From Prevotella sp. (GTDB taxonomy: Bacteria > Bacteroidota > Bacteroidia > Bacteroidales > Bacteroidaceae), in contig JAFTFO010000042.1 in NCBI GenBank assembly GCA_017449495.1, forward strand, positions 31,857-95,856: a stretch of DNA of 64,000 bases, read 5' to 3'. A program made the position numbers and the translations under genes. Below are positions 1-7,414 of the stretch, in pieces. Below the pieces are notes generated by a model that was not told the origin of the DNA, did not search any database, and saw only the letters and a list, made by a program, of their open reading frames with translations. Position 1 is the stretch's first letter. Every line of letters begins with the position of its first letter.

Positions 1-316
1 GAGCCACGGCAAAGGCGTCGTTGTCGGCATTACCGGGCATACAGATCACGAGGTCGACGTCTGTGGTCTTCAGCACCTCATTGGCCTCCTCGGTGGTCGA
101 CACCTGTGTGAACGTCGGCGGGTAACGCATGCCCAGCTCCATATACTCGTCGAAGATCTTCTCGTCGATACGGCCGTCATCTTCGAGCATAAAGGCATCG
201 TAGGGATTGGCCACGATCAGCACATTGAAGATGCGCCGTGTCATCAGATTGACGAACGACACATCCTTCAGATAGAACTTATTCCATTCCTGTGGTATTT
301 TCTTCGCTTCTTCCAT
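1..316 (-). CDS. N-terminal fragment of a large protein with a receiver-like domain, probably a PEP/pyruvate-binding phosphotransferase
   Basis: Only the first 105 codons are in the window; the gene runs off the left edge. The reading frame opens with MEEAKKIPQEWNKFYLKDVSF and continues with YDAFMLEDDGRI and a VDLVICMPGNADNDAF segment, which looks like a response-regulator-type alpha/beta fold. From memory, Bacteroidales carry a protein of roughly 1,000 residues with this kind of N-terminus followed by a pyruvate phosphate dikinase ATP-binding domain, often annotated as PEP synthase, next to glutamine synthetase. The C-terminal domains cannot be seen here, so the function is inference. A TACCTTTG box lies about 10 bases upstream of the ATG, giving a very short leader. 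The gene is separated from glnA by a terminator. Confidence 0.55.
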   Translation of the reverse strand, partial: MEEAKKIPQEWNKFYLKDVSFVNLMTRRIFNVLIVANPYDAFMLEDDGRIDEKIFDEYMELGMRYPPTFTQVSTTEEANEVLKTTDVDLVICMPGNADNDAFAVA

Positions 317-325
317 AATTGGGTA

Positions 326-333
326 CAAAGGTA
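326..333 (-). promoter_or_regulatory. -7 box of the truncated left-edge gene
   Basis: Reads TACCTTTG on the minus strand, a match to the Bacteroidota consensus TAnnTTTG. It lies only 10 bases ahead of the ATG at 316, so the transcript would be almost leaderless. Confidence 0.55.
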
Positions 334-334
334 C

Positions 335-376
335 AAAAAATCCCTGAAACTCCATCAGTCGTTCAGGGATTTTTTT
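335..376 (-). terminator. Rho-independent terminator downstream of glutamine synthetase
   Basis: Inverted repeat AAAAAATCCCTGAA / TTCAGGGATTTTTT with a 13-base loop, flanked by A and T runs so that it could work in both directions. It begins just after the stop codon of glnA at 379 and lies ahead of the next gene's promoter. Confidence 0.85.
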
Positions 377-378
377 GC

Positions 379-1887
379 TTAGCCACAGTGGAAGTACTTC
401 GTGACGAGCTTCTGTATCTCATCAGGATAACCCTCCACGTCTCTCCGCAGCGTCTTGTCGTCGAAGGCCCGCAGCTGGGCGATGATGCCGTCGATCATCG
501 CCGGTGAGAACACGTTGTGCTCCTCAAACACCTTGCGCTGACGCTCCAAGCAGTCGGCAGAGGCCACGCAGGAGTCGGGCAGCTGTGCCAGCGTCGCCAG
601 GCGGTCGGCATGCTCGGCAGCATGGATATTCACATTGACATAGGTCTTCTCTGCCAGTTCGAGGGCCTGGTCCATCTCGAAGCCATGACGACAGGCGACG
701 CAGAGACCGGCCAGCAACTGGTAGAGGTCGGCACTGCCGTCGGGTGAGCGCATCTCCACGGTCTGCTTGATGCTTGTGTCGTACTTCGTCTCAACCTCCA
801 ACGGATTTGCCTTGTGACTCATATCCACATCGGCAGCCCAGCCTAAGGGCACACGTACCAAGACGGAACGGTTACGGTCGCCCCAGCACACGTTCGTAGG
901 TGCCTCCTGATGGGGCACGAGGCGGAAGTAGCTCATGGGATTCTTATTACCGAAGGCGGTGATCGACGGAGCGAGGTCCATCATGCCTGCGATCATCTTA
1001 CGGGCGCTCTCCGAGAGCACGCCGCCGGCCAGCATCTGGTTCTTGCCGTCCTTCACCATCCGCATGTGGATGTGCAGTCCGGAGCCAGCCTTGCCCGTGG
1101 TGATCTTCGGAGCGAAGGTCACATCGTAGCCCATCTCGTAGCCGAGGTTACGGATGATCCACTTGGCAAGCATCAACTGGTCGGCGGCCTGCTCAACAGG
1201 CACGGGCAGGAACTCGATCTCGTTCTGCTCGTAGTTCAGGTCGTTCAGCGAGAAGTTACCCACCTCGCTATGGCCGTACTTGATCTGTCCGCCGGCCTGT
1301 GCAATGTACTTCATGCACTGGGTACGGAACTCATTGGCCTTGGCGTAAGGAGCCGACTCGTGATAACCACGCTGATCCTGGGCAGGGAACACGCCCTCGT
1401 CGTCGCTGATCACATAATACTCCAACTCACCCATCGCCTGGAACTCCATGCCCGTCACCTCACGGAAAGCCTCTGCAGCCTTATGGAGGGTGTGCTCTGG
1501 CGACGACTCCAAGGGGTTGCCGTCCTTATCGAAATAGGAACAGAGCATCGACACGGTGGGGATCTCTGCGAAGGGGTCTACGAAAGCCGTACGGAAACGA
1601 GGCAGCACATAGAGGTCGCTCGACCCTGCCTGAATGAACGAGAAGAGGCTGCTACCGTCGACACGCTCACCACAGGTGAGGATGGTCTCCAGATAGTCGA
1701 GGTCGTTGATAACGAAGTTCAGCGTCTTCAGCTTGCCGTCGCCACCGGGATACATGAAGTTCACCATGCGGATCTCGTTGTCCACAATGTACTGGATGAT
1801 GTCAGCCTTGGTAAACTCAGCCGACGGTTTCTGCAATGCCACTACGATCGGATTGGCATTCAAGGTAAGGTGTTTGTTGTCCATCAT
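379..1887 (-). CDS. glnA: Glutamine synthetase, type I-like
   Basis: ATP-dependent amidation of glutamate to glutamine, the main ammonia-assimilating step, cytoplasmic. The 502-residue product has the beta-grasp N-terminal domain and the GS catalytic core: the metal and substrate segment GSGLHIHMRM, the ammonia/glutamate motif FGNKNPMSYFRLVPHQEAP and CWGDRNRSVLVRVP. The length fits the GSI-like enzyme of Bacteroidales and not the ~730-residue GSIII. The frame is open 22 codons further upstream, but that stretch contains the promoter -7 box, so I start at the MMDNKHL methionines (1887 or 1884). The gene is monocistronic: own promoter at 1925-1932 and a terminator at 335-376. Glutamate dehydrogenase, the alternative ammonia route, lies 7 kb away. 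Confidence 0.93.
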   Translation of the reverse strand: MMDNKHLTLNANPIVVALQKPSAEFTKADIIQYIVDNEIRMVNFMYPGGDGKLKTLNFVINDLDYLETILTCGERVDGSSLFSFIQAGSSDLYVLPRFRTAFVDPFAEIPTVSMLCSYFDKDGNPLESSPEHTLHKAAEAFREVTGMEFQAMGELEYYVISDDEGVFPAQDQRGYHESAPYAKANEFRTQCMKYIAQAGGQIKYGHSEVGNFSLNDLNYEQNEIEFLPVPVEQAADQLMLAKWIIRNLGYEMGYDVTFAPKITTGKAGSGLHIHMRMVKDGKNQMLAGGVLSESARKMIAGMMDLAPSITAFGNKNPMSYFRLVPHQEAPTNVCWGDRNRSVLVRVPLGWAADVDMSHKANPLEVETKYDTSIKQTVEMRSPDGSADLYQLLAGLCVACRHGFEMDQALELAEKTYVNVNIHAAEHADRLATLAQLPDSCVASADCLERQRKVFEEHNVFSPAMIDGIIAQLRAFDDKTLRRDVEGYPDEIQKLVTKYFHCG

Positions 1888-1924
1888 TTGTCTTGTTGTT
1901 TTGAAGTTTGCGTAATAATGAGTG

Positions 1925-1932
1925 CAAAGGTA
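1925..1932 (-). promoter_or_regulatory. -7 box of glnA
   Basis: TACCTTTG on the minus strand, matching TAnnTTTG; T-rich DNA with TTTTTG lies about 20 bases upstream as a possible -33 element. It is 38 bases before the chosen glnA start and excludes the longer upstream start. Confidence 0.7.
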
Positions 1933-2005
1933 CAACAAAAAACTCAAAAACAAGACAACTATATGATATTTTTCATCCGTTTTAAAGAATATCCACCCTA
2001 CCCCG

Positions 2006-3079
2006 TCATTTCAGCATCTTCTCTGCCCGCTCCATCATCTCCGTGAGCTGGGCAGTGGGTTTCTCCTCCTTTCGGGCGAGGACGAGGAACTGCTGGTAGT
2101 AAGCCTTTGCCTGTTCCTGGTCTTTCAGCAGGAAGGCGTAGGCATTGGCTATATTATAATAGGTGGCCACGGAGCCCGGGTTATAGGCGAGGTGTTCCTT
2201 CCAGGCCGCGACGGCTTCGGGGTAATGTTCCGTCAGGTAGTAGCCTTCGCCCTGCGAGAGGGTGATGGCCTTCATGACAGTGGTGTCGGGCAGCATCAGC
2301 TCCTTAGCCAGATCGAGATAGCCAAGCCCTTCGGGATAGCGTTTCGTGTCGATGCATACCACGCCGAGGCGGTAGGCACAGCCGTAGTGCTGCATGCCGC
2401 TGATGAGGAAAGCCTTTAGCAAGTATTGGTAGGCTCGCTCGAGGTTGCCCGTCTGCGAATGGCTCATGCCGGCAGAGTAAAGGGTATTGAAGGTAGAGTC
2501 GCCCTGTGCCAGCAACCGGTCGTACAGCATGGCCGCTGCCGTGAAGTCGCGGTTCAGGAACCAAGCATCAGCCAGCGCACGATGCACCAGGATATCCGTA
2601 GAGTCCCTAAGACTGTACTTCAATCCGCAGATGATACCTTTCTGTGGCTGATTCTGCTGCGCATAGCCCAGAATCAGCCCTGCCACTATCTCACCATCCA
2701 TGGGGTAGCGTTCCACCAGACGGTTCGCCCAATAGACATAGGAGTCGTTATCGCCCTGTTTCTTATAACTCAAGGCCAGCTCACGGAAGGCCTCATGAGA
2801 GAGCGAATCCTCGGGAATCAGTTTCAGCAGGTCGACAACCTCACGGTAGTTCGCCCGCTTATAATAGCAGTCGGCCAACTTGGTGCGCACCTCATAGGTA
2901 TCGGCCAGCGCAAAGGCCTGCCTATAATAGCCGAGTGCCTCGAAGGTGTTGTACTGCTGCATGCAACTGTCTCCCTGCTGGAGGTTTATCTGCAAAGAAT
3001 CGGCAGGCTGGGAATCCTCGCCCTTGGCGGTGGAGACCGTCAGGAGGGCGAGGACCAGCATACATAGTTGCTTCATCAT
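2006..3079 (-). CDS. Periplasmic tetratricopeptide-repeat protein
   Basis: 357 residues with a Sec signal peptide (MMKQLCMLVLALLTVSTAKG) followed by repeated TPR-like helix pairs from about residue 30 to the end (for example FEALGYYRQAFALADTYE and VATYYNIANAYAFLLKDQEQA). TPR arrays are protein-interaction scaffolds; no catalytic domain is visible. The start lies 12 bases after the stop of the BlaR1-like gene, so it is the third gene of a blaI-blaR1-TPR operon and may help assemble or sense the envelope target of that system. The specific partner is unknown. Confidence 0.8.
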   Translation of the reverse strand: MMKQLCMLVLALLTVSTAKGEDSQPADSLQINLQQGDSCMQQYNTFEALGYYRQAFALADTYEVRTKLADCYYKRANYREVVDLLKLIPEDSLSHEAFRELALSYKKQGDNDSYVYWANRLVERYPMDGEIVAGLILGYAQQNQPQKGIICGLKYSLRDSTDILVHRALADAWFLNRDFTAAAMLYDRLLAQGDSTFNTLYSAGMSHSQTGNLERAYQYLLKAFLISGMQHYGCAYRLGVVCIDTKRYPEGLGYLDLAKELMLPDTTVMKAITLSQGEGYYLTEHYPEAVAAWKEHLAYNPGSVATYYNIANAYAFLLKDQEQAKAYYQQFLVLARKEEKPTAQLTEMMERAEKMLK

Positions 3080-3091
3080 AAAGAGAGAGAG

Positions 3092-4891
3092 TTATTTCTT
3101 CTTGGTAGTGATGACGACGGCACCGTTCTTGGCCTTGTCGCCATAGAGTTCTACAGCCGACTTATCCTTCAGCACATCCATGTGGTCTATCGTTGAAGGA
3201 TCGACCCGCTTCAGTTGCTCAGCCGTGATGGGCTTACCGTCCAGAATGAAGAGCGTCTCGTCTGCCGCAAAGGTGTATCCTTCCACTTTACGTTCTGTCA
3301 CTTCCGCGTTATCCGCATTTTCAGTTTCCGGCTTTGACTGGAGGAAAGTCACGGGTACGGTGTACTTCACGGCGACGGCTTTACCATTCTGCTTGCCGGG
3401 AATCCAGTTTGGCATGCTATTCACCAGGCGGAGAGCCTCTTCGTCCAAGGACGGAGAAACACCCTTCACGACATGGGCGCCGCTGATGCTGCCATCCTTG
3501 CCGACAACGAACTGGATGATCACACGGCCCTGAACACCTGCATCGAAGGCATCCTTCGGGTAGCGGATGTTCTTCATCAGATACTCCATCATGGCCGAAG
3601 GGCCGCCAGGATACTGGGGCATCTCATCCACCACGTCGAAGACCTTATCAGGAGTAGACTCTACCGTGTACTCTACGATGTCTTCGTCCGATGCCAGTTC
3701 GACGGCAAAGTCGGTGGTCCGGTCATCGTTCACCTGAATATAGGCCGATCCCAAACCGATATACATCACCTCGACGACACTGCCTACAGGCACCGTCATG
3801 GCCACGATTCCTTCCTTGTCAGACACGGAGCCAAGTTTTGCTCCTGCCACCCTGGCAACAGCGCCGACGACGGGCTTGCCGTCGCTCTGGGCGGTCACCT
3901 TGATTCTGATCGCCACGTTCTCAGTTCCCGTGGCGGCTTGTTCCACCTTGATCTCCTGACCTCCCACCTTGATGGTACCGTCCTTTATGCCTTTCTTAGT
4001 CATTTGCTTCTGGGGCTGGGTATAGACCACGTCGACGACGGTTCTGGCATTCACGGCTAAAGCGACAGCCACGATGGGGATGAGGGCGAGCAGCTTCAGC
4101 AGATGGCTGCCCTGCGATTTCTTATGTAACATCATATTGATTCTGTTTTTGAGGGTACTGTAATTAATTCCGTTGGCAATGGAGTACCCGCCGATGCCCG
4201 CGGCTTTCGAGATTAACAGATATTGATATTGACGCGCATTAATCCCTTGAGAGAGTACCTCACCATCGGCCTCATACTCGTGGATGGCCCGCAAGTCGGT
4301 GCGCAGCATCCACATGGCGGGGTTGAACCACTGGAGGGCGGTGAGAAGGTCCACGAGGAGCAGGTCCCAGGAGTGCCTGAGACGGATGTGTCCCCGTTCA
4401 TGAGCGAGAATGGCGGCGTCATGCGCCTCGTAGTCCGAGCGGTTCATGACGATATAGCGCATCCAACTGAATGGCGACAGCTCGGCGTTACCGGTCACGC
4501 AGAGGACGGTGCCATCAGGTTGCGGATGCTTCTCACTCCGTTGTATCAGCAGCCAGACTTTCAGTACCGACAGGAGCGTATGGCCCAGCGACACTGCTAC
4601 ACCTATTATAAATATAAGGGGCAGCACGACTTGCCACACCTCGGGCTCAGCCTCAGCGACGGCCTCCATGCGGATGTCGCCTATACCAACCACGGGCACA
4701 GCCGCCATCGTCACCGTCTTGTGGAGGGTGATCACACACAGCGGCAGCACGAACGAGGCCACTGCCGTCAGCAACAGCACCACACGGTTCACCCTGTGGA
4801 AGGTCTCGCGGCTGAGCATCAGACGGTAGAACATGTAGAACACGATGATGAGCACAGCTACCTTGGCGTCGTATATCAGAAAGTCTGTCAT
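3092..4891 (-). CDS. BlaR1/M56-family membrane metallopeptidase fused to a TonB C-terminal domain and a plug-like tail
   Basis: 599 residues. Residues 1-115 hold several membrane helices. The M56 zinc motif HERGH is at 164-168, followed by another membrane helix near 265-282. A small beta-sandwich carboxypeptidase-regulatory-like segment lies near 330-400, then a TonB C-terminal domain near 420-515 (PQYPGGPSAMMEYLMKNIRYP ... GRVIIQFVVGKDG). The last ~55 residues (FILDGKPIT ... IDHMDVLKDKSAVELYG ... NGAVVITTKKK) resemble the plug region of SusC-type TonB receptors. In classical systems BlaR1 senses a signal outside and cleaves BlaI; here the extra domains suggest contact with outer-membrane transport. 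It lies directly downstream of blaI. Confidence 0.85.
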   Translation of the reverse strand: MTDFLIYDAKVAVLIIVFYMFYRLMLSRETFHRVNRVVLLLTAVASFVLPLCVITLHKTVTMAAVPVVGIGDIRMEAVAEAEPEVWQVVLPLIFIIGVAVSLGHTLLSVLKVWLLIQRSEKHPQPDGTVLCVTGNAELSPFSWMRYIVMNRSDYEAHDAAILAHERGHIRLRHSWDLLLVDLLTALQWFNPAMWMLRTDLRAIHEYEADGEVLSQGINARQYQYLLISKAAGIGGYSIANGINYSTLKNRINMMLHKKSQGSHLLKLLALIPIVAVALAVNARTVVDVVYTQPQKQMTKKGIKDGTIKVGGQEIKVEQAATGTENVAIRIKVTAQSDGKPVVGAVARVAGAKLGSVSDKEGIVAMTVPVGSVVEVMYIGLGSAYIQVNDDRTTDFAVELASDEDIVEYTVESTPDKVFDVVDEMPQYPGGPSAMMEYLMKNIRYPKDAFDAGVQGRVIIQFVVGKDGSISGAHVVKGVSPSLDEEALRLVNSMPNWIPGKQNGKAVAVKYTVPVTFLQSKPETENADNAEVTERKVEGYTFAADETLFILDGKPITAEQLKRVDPSTIDHMDVLKDKSAVELYGDKAKNGAVVITTKKK

Positions 4892-4896
4892 ATGGC

Positions 4897-4928
4897 TTAA
4901 CTACTTAACTTCTTAACTACTTAACTAC
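4897..4928 (-). repeat. Four 8-bp tandem repeats at the blaI-blaR1 junction
   Basis: On the minus strand the unit AGTAGTTA is repeated four times (one copy AGAAGTTA). The array contains the blaI stop codon and ends just before the blaR1 ATG. Similar 7-9-bp arrays sit at other gene junctions in this window. Confidence 0.85.
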
Positions 4929-5280
4929 TTTTCTCAATCTGTTCGATAAGTTCACGCAGTTCCTCTACGCTGATCTTCTCTTCCTTGACAAACGAGGAGA
5001 CGGCTGAGAGGTAGGAGTCGTCGAAGTAGTTCTTGATGATACCCGCAATCGACTTACGTCCGTACTCCGCCTCGGATATGAGGGGATAGTACTGGTAGGT
5101 ATTACCATACTGCTTGTGGTCGAGGAATCCCTCGCGCTCCAGGATGCGTACGATCGTGGAGAGGGTATTGAAGTGAGGGCGAGGCTCAGCATAATGCTCC
5201 TGCAACTCGCGGACGAACATCGGGCCGTACTGCCAGTACAACTCCATGATTTCCTTTTCCTTGTTGGTCAGTTTCTTCAT
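4921..5280 (-). CDS. blaI: BlaI/MecI/CopY-family transcriptional repressor
   Basis: 119 residues, the usual family length: an N-terminal winged helix (LTNKEKEIMELYWQYGPMFVRELQEHY, then TLSTIVRILEREGFLDHKQYGNTYQYYPL) and a C-terminal dimerisation helix (ISVEELRELIEQIEKSS). Members bind dyads as dimers and are inactivated by cleavage through a partnered M56 protease, which is the next gene. The promoter region upstream contains three dyads of identical architecture, one overlapping the -7 box, so autorepression of the blaI-blaR1-TPR operon is likely. The gene symbol denotes family only; no beta-lactamase is nearby, so the regulated function is not penicillin resistance on this evidence. Confidence 0.88.
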   Translation of the reverse strand: MKKLTNKEKEIMELYWQYGPMFVRELQEHYAEPRPHFNTLSTIVRILEREGFLDHKQYGNTYQYYPLISEAEYGRKSIAGIIKNYFDDSYLSAVSSFVKEEKISVEELRELIEQIEKSS

Positions 5281-5335
5281 CTTTTTCGGGTTTTAAGTTT
5301 ACCTTACACTTGCGTCAATATTCAATATCTGAGTG

Positions 5336-5402
5336 CAAAGTAACTAAAACTTTTCGTTATATACAACTAAAACCTTTAGTTTTTAAACTATTTTAATTAG
5401 TT
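5336..5402 (-). promoter_or_regulatory. Promoter with three BlaI-type operator dyads
   Basis: A degenerate -7 box (TTACTTTG on the minus strand, 5336-5343) is followed upstream by three dyads of the form AACTA-N7-TAGTT: 5342-5358 (right half TCGTT), 5365-5381 (extended AACTAAA-ACC-TTTAGTT) and 5386-5402. Their centres are 23 and 21 bp apart, about two helical turns, so three dimers could bind the same DNA face. The first dyad overlaps the -7 box. Known BlaI operators are also short dyads recognised by a winged-helix dimer; the assignment to this BlaI is inference from position. Confidence 0.7.
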
Positions 5403-5532
5403 TATTTAGTTGTTAACCATTCCGGAAAGTCCTCCCACCAGCAGCGGCAGCACCCTAAGAGCGACAGAAGAGGCAGGACTTTATAGGGTAACAGGCAGGA
5501 CTCAATGGGTCATCAGGCATACCTTTGAAAAC

Positions 5533-5642
5533 AAATTCAGTGTAATCAAAAAGCAAATTCACTGAAATTGCAATGCAAATTCAGTGAAATTAGTCACCAA
5601 ATTCAGTGAATTTGGTCAGTAAATTCAGTGAATTTGCTAAAT
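5533..5642. repeat. Array of five 22-bp units with palindromic core AAATTCAGTGAATTT
   Basis: Units begin at 5533, 5555, 5577, 5599 and 5621, exactly 22 bp apart. The first 15 bases are conserved (AAATTCAGTGAATTT, a 7-1-7 palindrome, with 1-2 changes in the left units) and the last 7 differ. The array lies in the 460-bp gap between blaI and the GH43 gene, and ends 60 bp before the GH43 -7 box. The rest of the gap, 5403-5532, shows no gene. Confidence 0.9.
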
Positions 5643-5701
5643 CGTTGATACTTAGCAACAAACAAAGGTGCCAAAAGATTGGTAGTTAGAAATAATTTGT
5701 G

Positions 5702-5709
5702 TATATTTG
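5702..5709 (+). promoter_or_regulatory. -7 box of the GH43-metY unit
   Basis: TATATTTG matches TAnnTTTG; ATTGG at 5678-5682 is 19 bases upstream as a possible -33 element. The start of the GH43 gene is 34 bases downstream. Confidence 0.65.
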
Positions 5710-5742
5710 CACCCAGTTATAAACCAAATATTAAGAACCGAC

Positions 5743-7386
5743 ATGACATCAAAAGCCCTTATCATGATCGCTGGTGCAGCCTGCTGCGCCGTGATGACCG
5801 CCTGCAGCCCGCAGGCCCAGGAGACCAAGCAAGTGAAGATGACCGTAGGCAACCCCTACCTGCCCATGTGGGAGCACATCCCCGACGGAGAGCCCTACGT
5901 GTTCGACGATCCCGACAACCCGGGCCAGCAGCGCGTATATATCTATGGTTCGCACGACGACATCAAGACAGATTACTGCGGTCGCGACCAGGTGGTGTGG
6001 TCGGCCCCGGTGGACGACCTGAGCCAGTGGCGCTACGACGGTGAGATACTCGTAGTGGACAAGAACGGCAAGGGCGAGCCCTTCGACTCGGCTGGCACGG
6101 CCGACGTGCTCTTTGCCCCAGACGTGACACTCCTAACCGACAGTACGGGCAAGAAGACCTATTACCTCTTCCCCAACGACCAGACAGGCTATCGCAACGG
6201 GCTGATCGCGAAGAGCGACAGGCCCAACGGGCCCTTCGAGGTGTGCAACTGGAACCAGGACGACCCGAACAAGGTGGACGGCATCTACGGTTTCGACCCC
6301 GCCGTGTTCGTGGACGACGACGGGCGGGTGTATGGTTACTGGGGCTTCGGCCACTCGATGGCTGCCGAGATCGACCCCACGACCATGTGTACCGTCAAGC
6401 CCGGCACAACGGTGGTCGACGGGATGGTGTCGGGCTATCAGGAGCCCGGACAGTTCCGCTTCTTCGAGGCATCGTCGATCCGGAAGATCAAAGACAAGTA
6501 TGTGTTTATCTATAGCCGCTTCACGGAAGACGGCGAGTTCGGGCTGCCCACGTCGAACTATACCCTCGCCTATGCCTACAGCGACCAGCCCTTAGGCCCC
6601 TGGACCTACGGAGGCACGATCATCGACGGTCGCGCCAGGGAGAAGGACGAGCAGGGCAACGTGATCGCATCGGCCACGCCCGACGGCAACACGCACGGCT
6701 CGATCTGCGAGATCAAAGGCCAGTGGTACGTGTTCTACCACCGTCAGACGGGTACCAACGAGTTCGCCCGTCAGGCCATGGTGGCACCCATCGAGGTGAA
6801 GGTCGAGGAAGGCCAGGGCGGCAAGGTGGAGATCAGCGAGGGCGAATACAACTCGGAGGGCTTTGCACTCGACGGCCTCAACCCCTTAGAGCGCCACTCG
6901 GCAGGCATCGCCTGCTGGCACACAGGCCCCAAGCCCGCCATACACGACTGGCCCAACAACACCTTCTTCGGCTCCTACATCGAGTCGAGCTACGGCACGG
7001 ACACGAACTTCGACGCCCCCTACGACCTGAAGAACAACTCGAACCGCATCGTGAACAATACGGCAGGATCGATCGTGGGCTACAAGTACTTCAACTTCAC
7101 CGAGACCAACGGCAAGGAGAACCTGCAACTGCTGCTGCGGCTCACGCCTGAGGGCGTCGACGGCACCATCGAGGTGATGGCCGACCGTCCGTGGCAGTCG
7201 CAGGGAGGCGTGCTCCTCGGCGCCATCGAACTGAAGGCCGACATGCCACAGACCTCTACGGAGCTGGCCGTCAGCCTGCCGGCACTCACCGAGATGACAG
7301 GCAAGCACGCCATCTACTTCATCTTCACCTCAGAGACGACGGACAAGTCGCTCTGCAAACTTGAGGACTTCGTATTCACCGAATAA
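5743..7386 (+). CDS. GH43-family glycoside hydrolase lipoprotein
   Basis: Predicted arabinofuranosidase or xylosidase acting on plant hemicellulose or pectin side chains. From the chosen start the product has 547 residues with a lipoprotein signal (MTSKALIMIAGAACCAVMTAC, Cys21), so it is probably anchored to an envelope membrane. The five-bladed propeller motifs are present: GEPYVFDDPD as the likely base, GFDPAVFVDDDG with the pKa-modulating Asp, and FFEASSIRKIKDKYVFIYS with the acid Glu. The last ~150 residues (from about CWHTGPKPAIHDWPNN) look like a CBM6-type beta-sandwich. An in-frame ATG further upstream sits on the -7 box and is rejected. metY follows after 28 bp. Substrate cannot be told from sequence. 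Confidence 0.85.
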   Translation: MTSKALIMIAGAACCAVMTACSPQAQETKQVKMTVGNPYLPMWEHIPDGEPYVFDDPDNPGQQRVYIYGSHDDIKTDYCGRDQVVWSAPVDDLSQWRYDGEILVVDKNGKGEPFDSAGTADVLFAPDVTLLTDSTGKKTYYLFPNDQTGYRNGLIAKSDRPNGPFEVCNWNQDDPNKVDGIYGFDPAVFVDDDGRVYGYWGFGHSMAAEIDPTTMCTVKPGTTVVDGMVSGYQEPGQFRFFEASSIRKIKDKYVFIYSRFTEDGEFGLPTSNYTLAYAYSDQPLGPWTYGGTIIDGRAREKDEQGNVIASATPDGNTHGSICEIKGQWYVFYHRQTGTNEFARQAMVAPIEVKVEEGQGGKVEISEGEYNSEGFALDGLNPLERHSAGIACWHTGPKPAIHDWPNNTFFGSYIESSYGTDTNFDAPYDLKNNSNRIVNNTAGSIVGYKYFNFTETNGKENLQLLLRLTPEGVDGTIEVMADRPWQSQGGVLLGAIELKADMPQTSTELAVSLPALTEMTGKHAIYFIFTSETTDKSLCKLEDFVFTE

Positions 7387-7414
7387 ATAAAAATAACGAC
7401 AGACAGAAAGACAT

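Noticed and set aside
910-2046. Long open frame of 378 codons on the plus strand
   Set aside because: It lies antisense to glutamine synthetase, has no recognisable domain and no promoter; it is produced by the codon bias of the real gene.
5533-5642. CRISPR array
   Set aside because: Units of 22 bp leave only about 7 variable bases between 15-bp cores; spacers are far too short and no cas gene is nearby.
5652-5852. 66-codon minus-strand frame
   Set aside because: Overlaps the GH43 promoter and signal sequence; no support.
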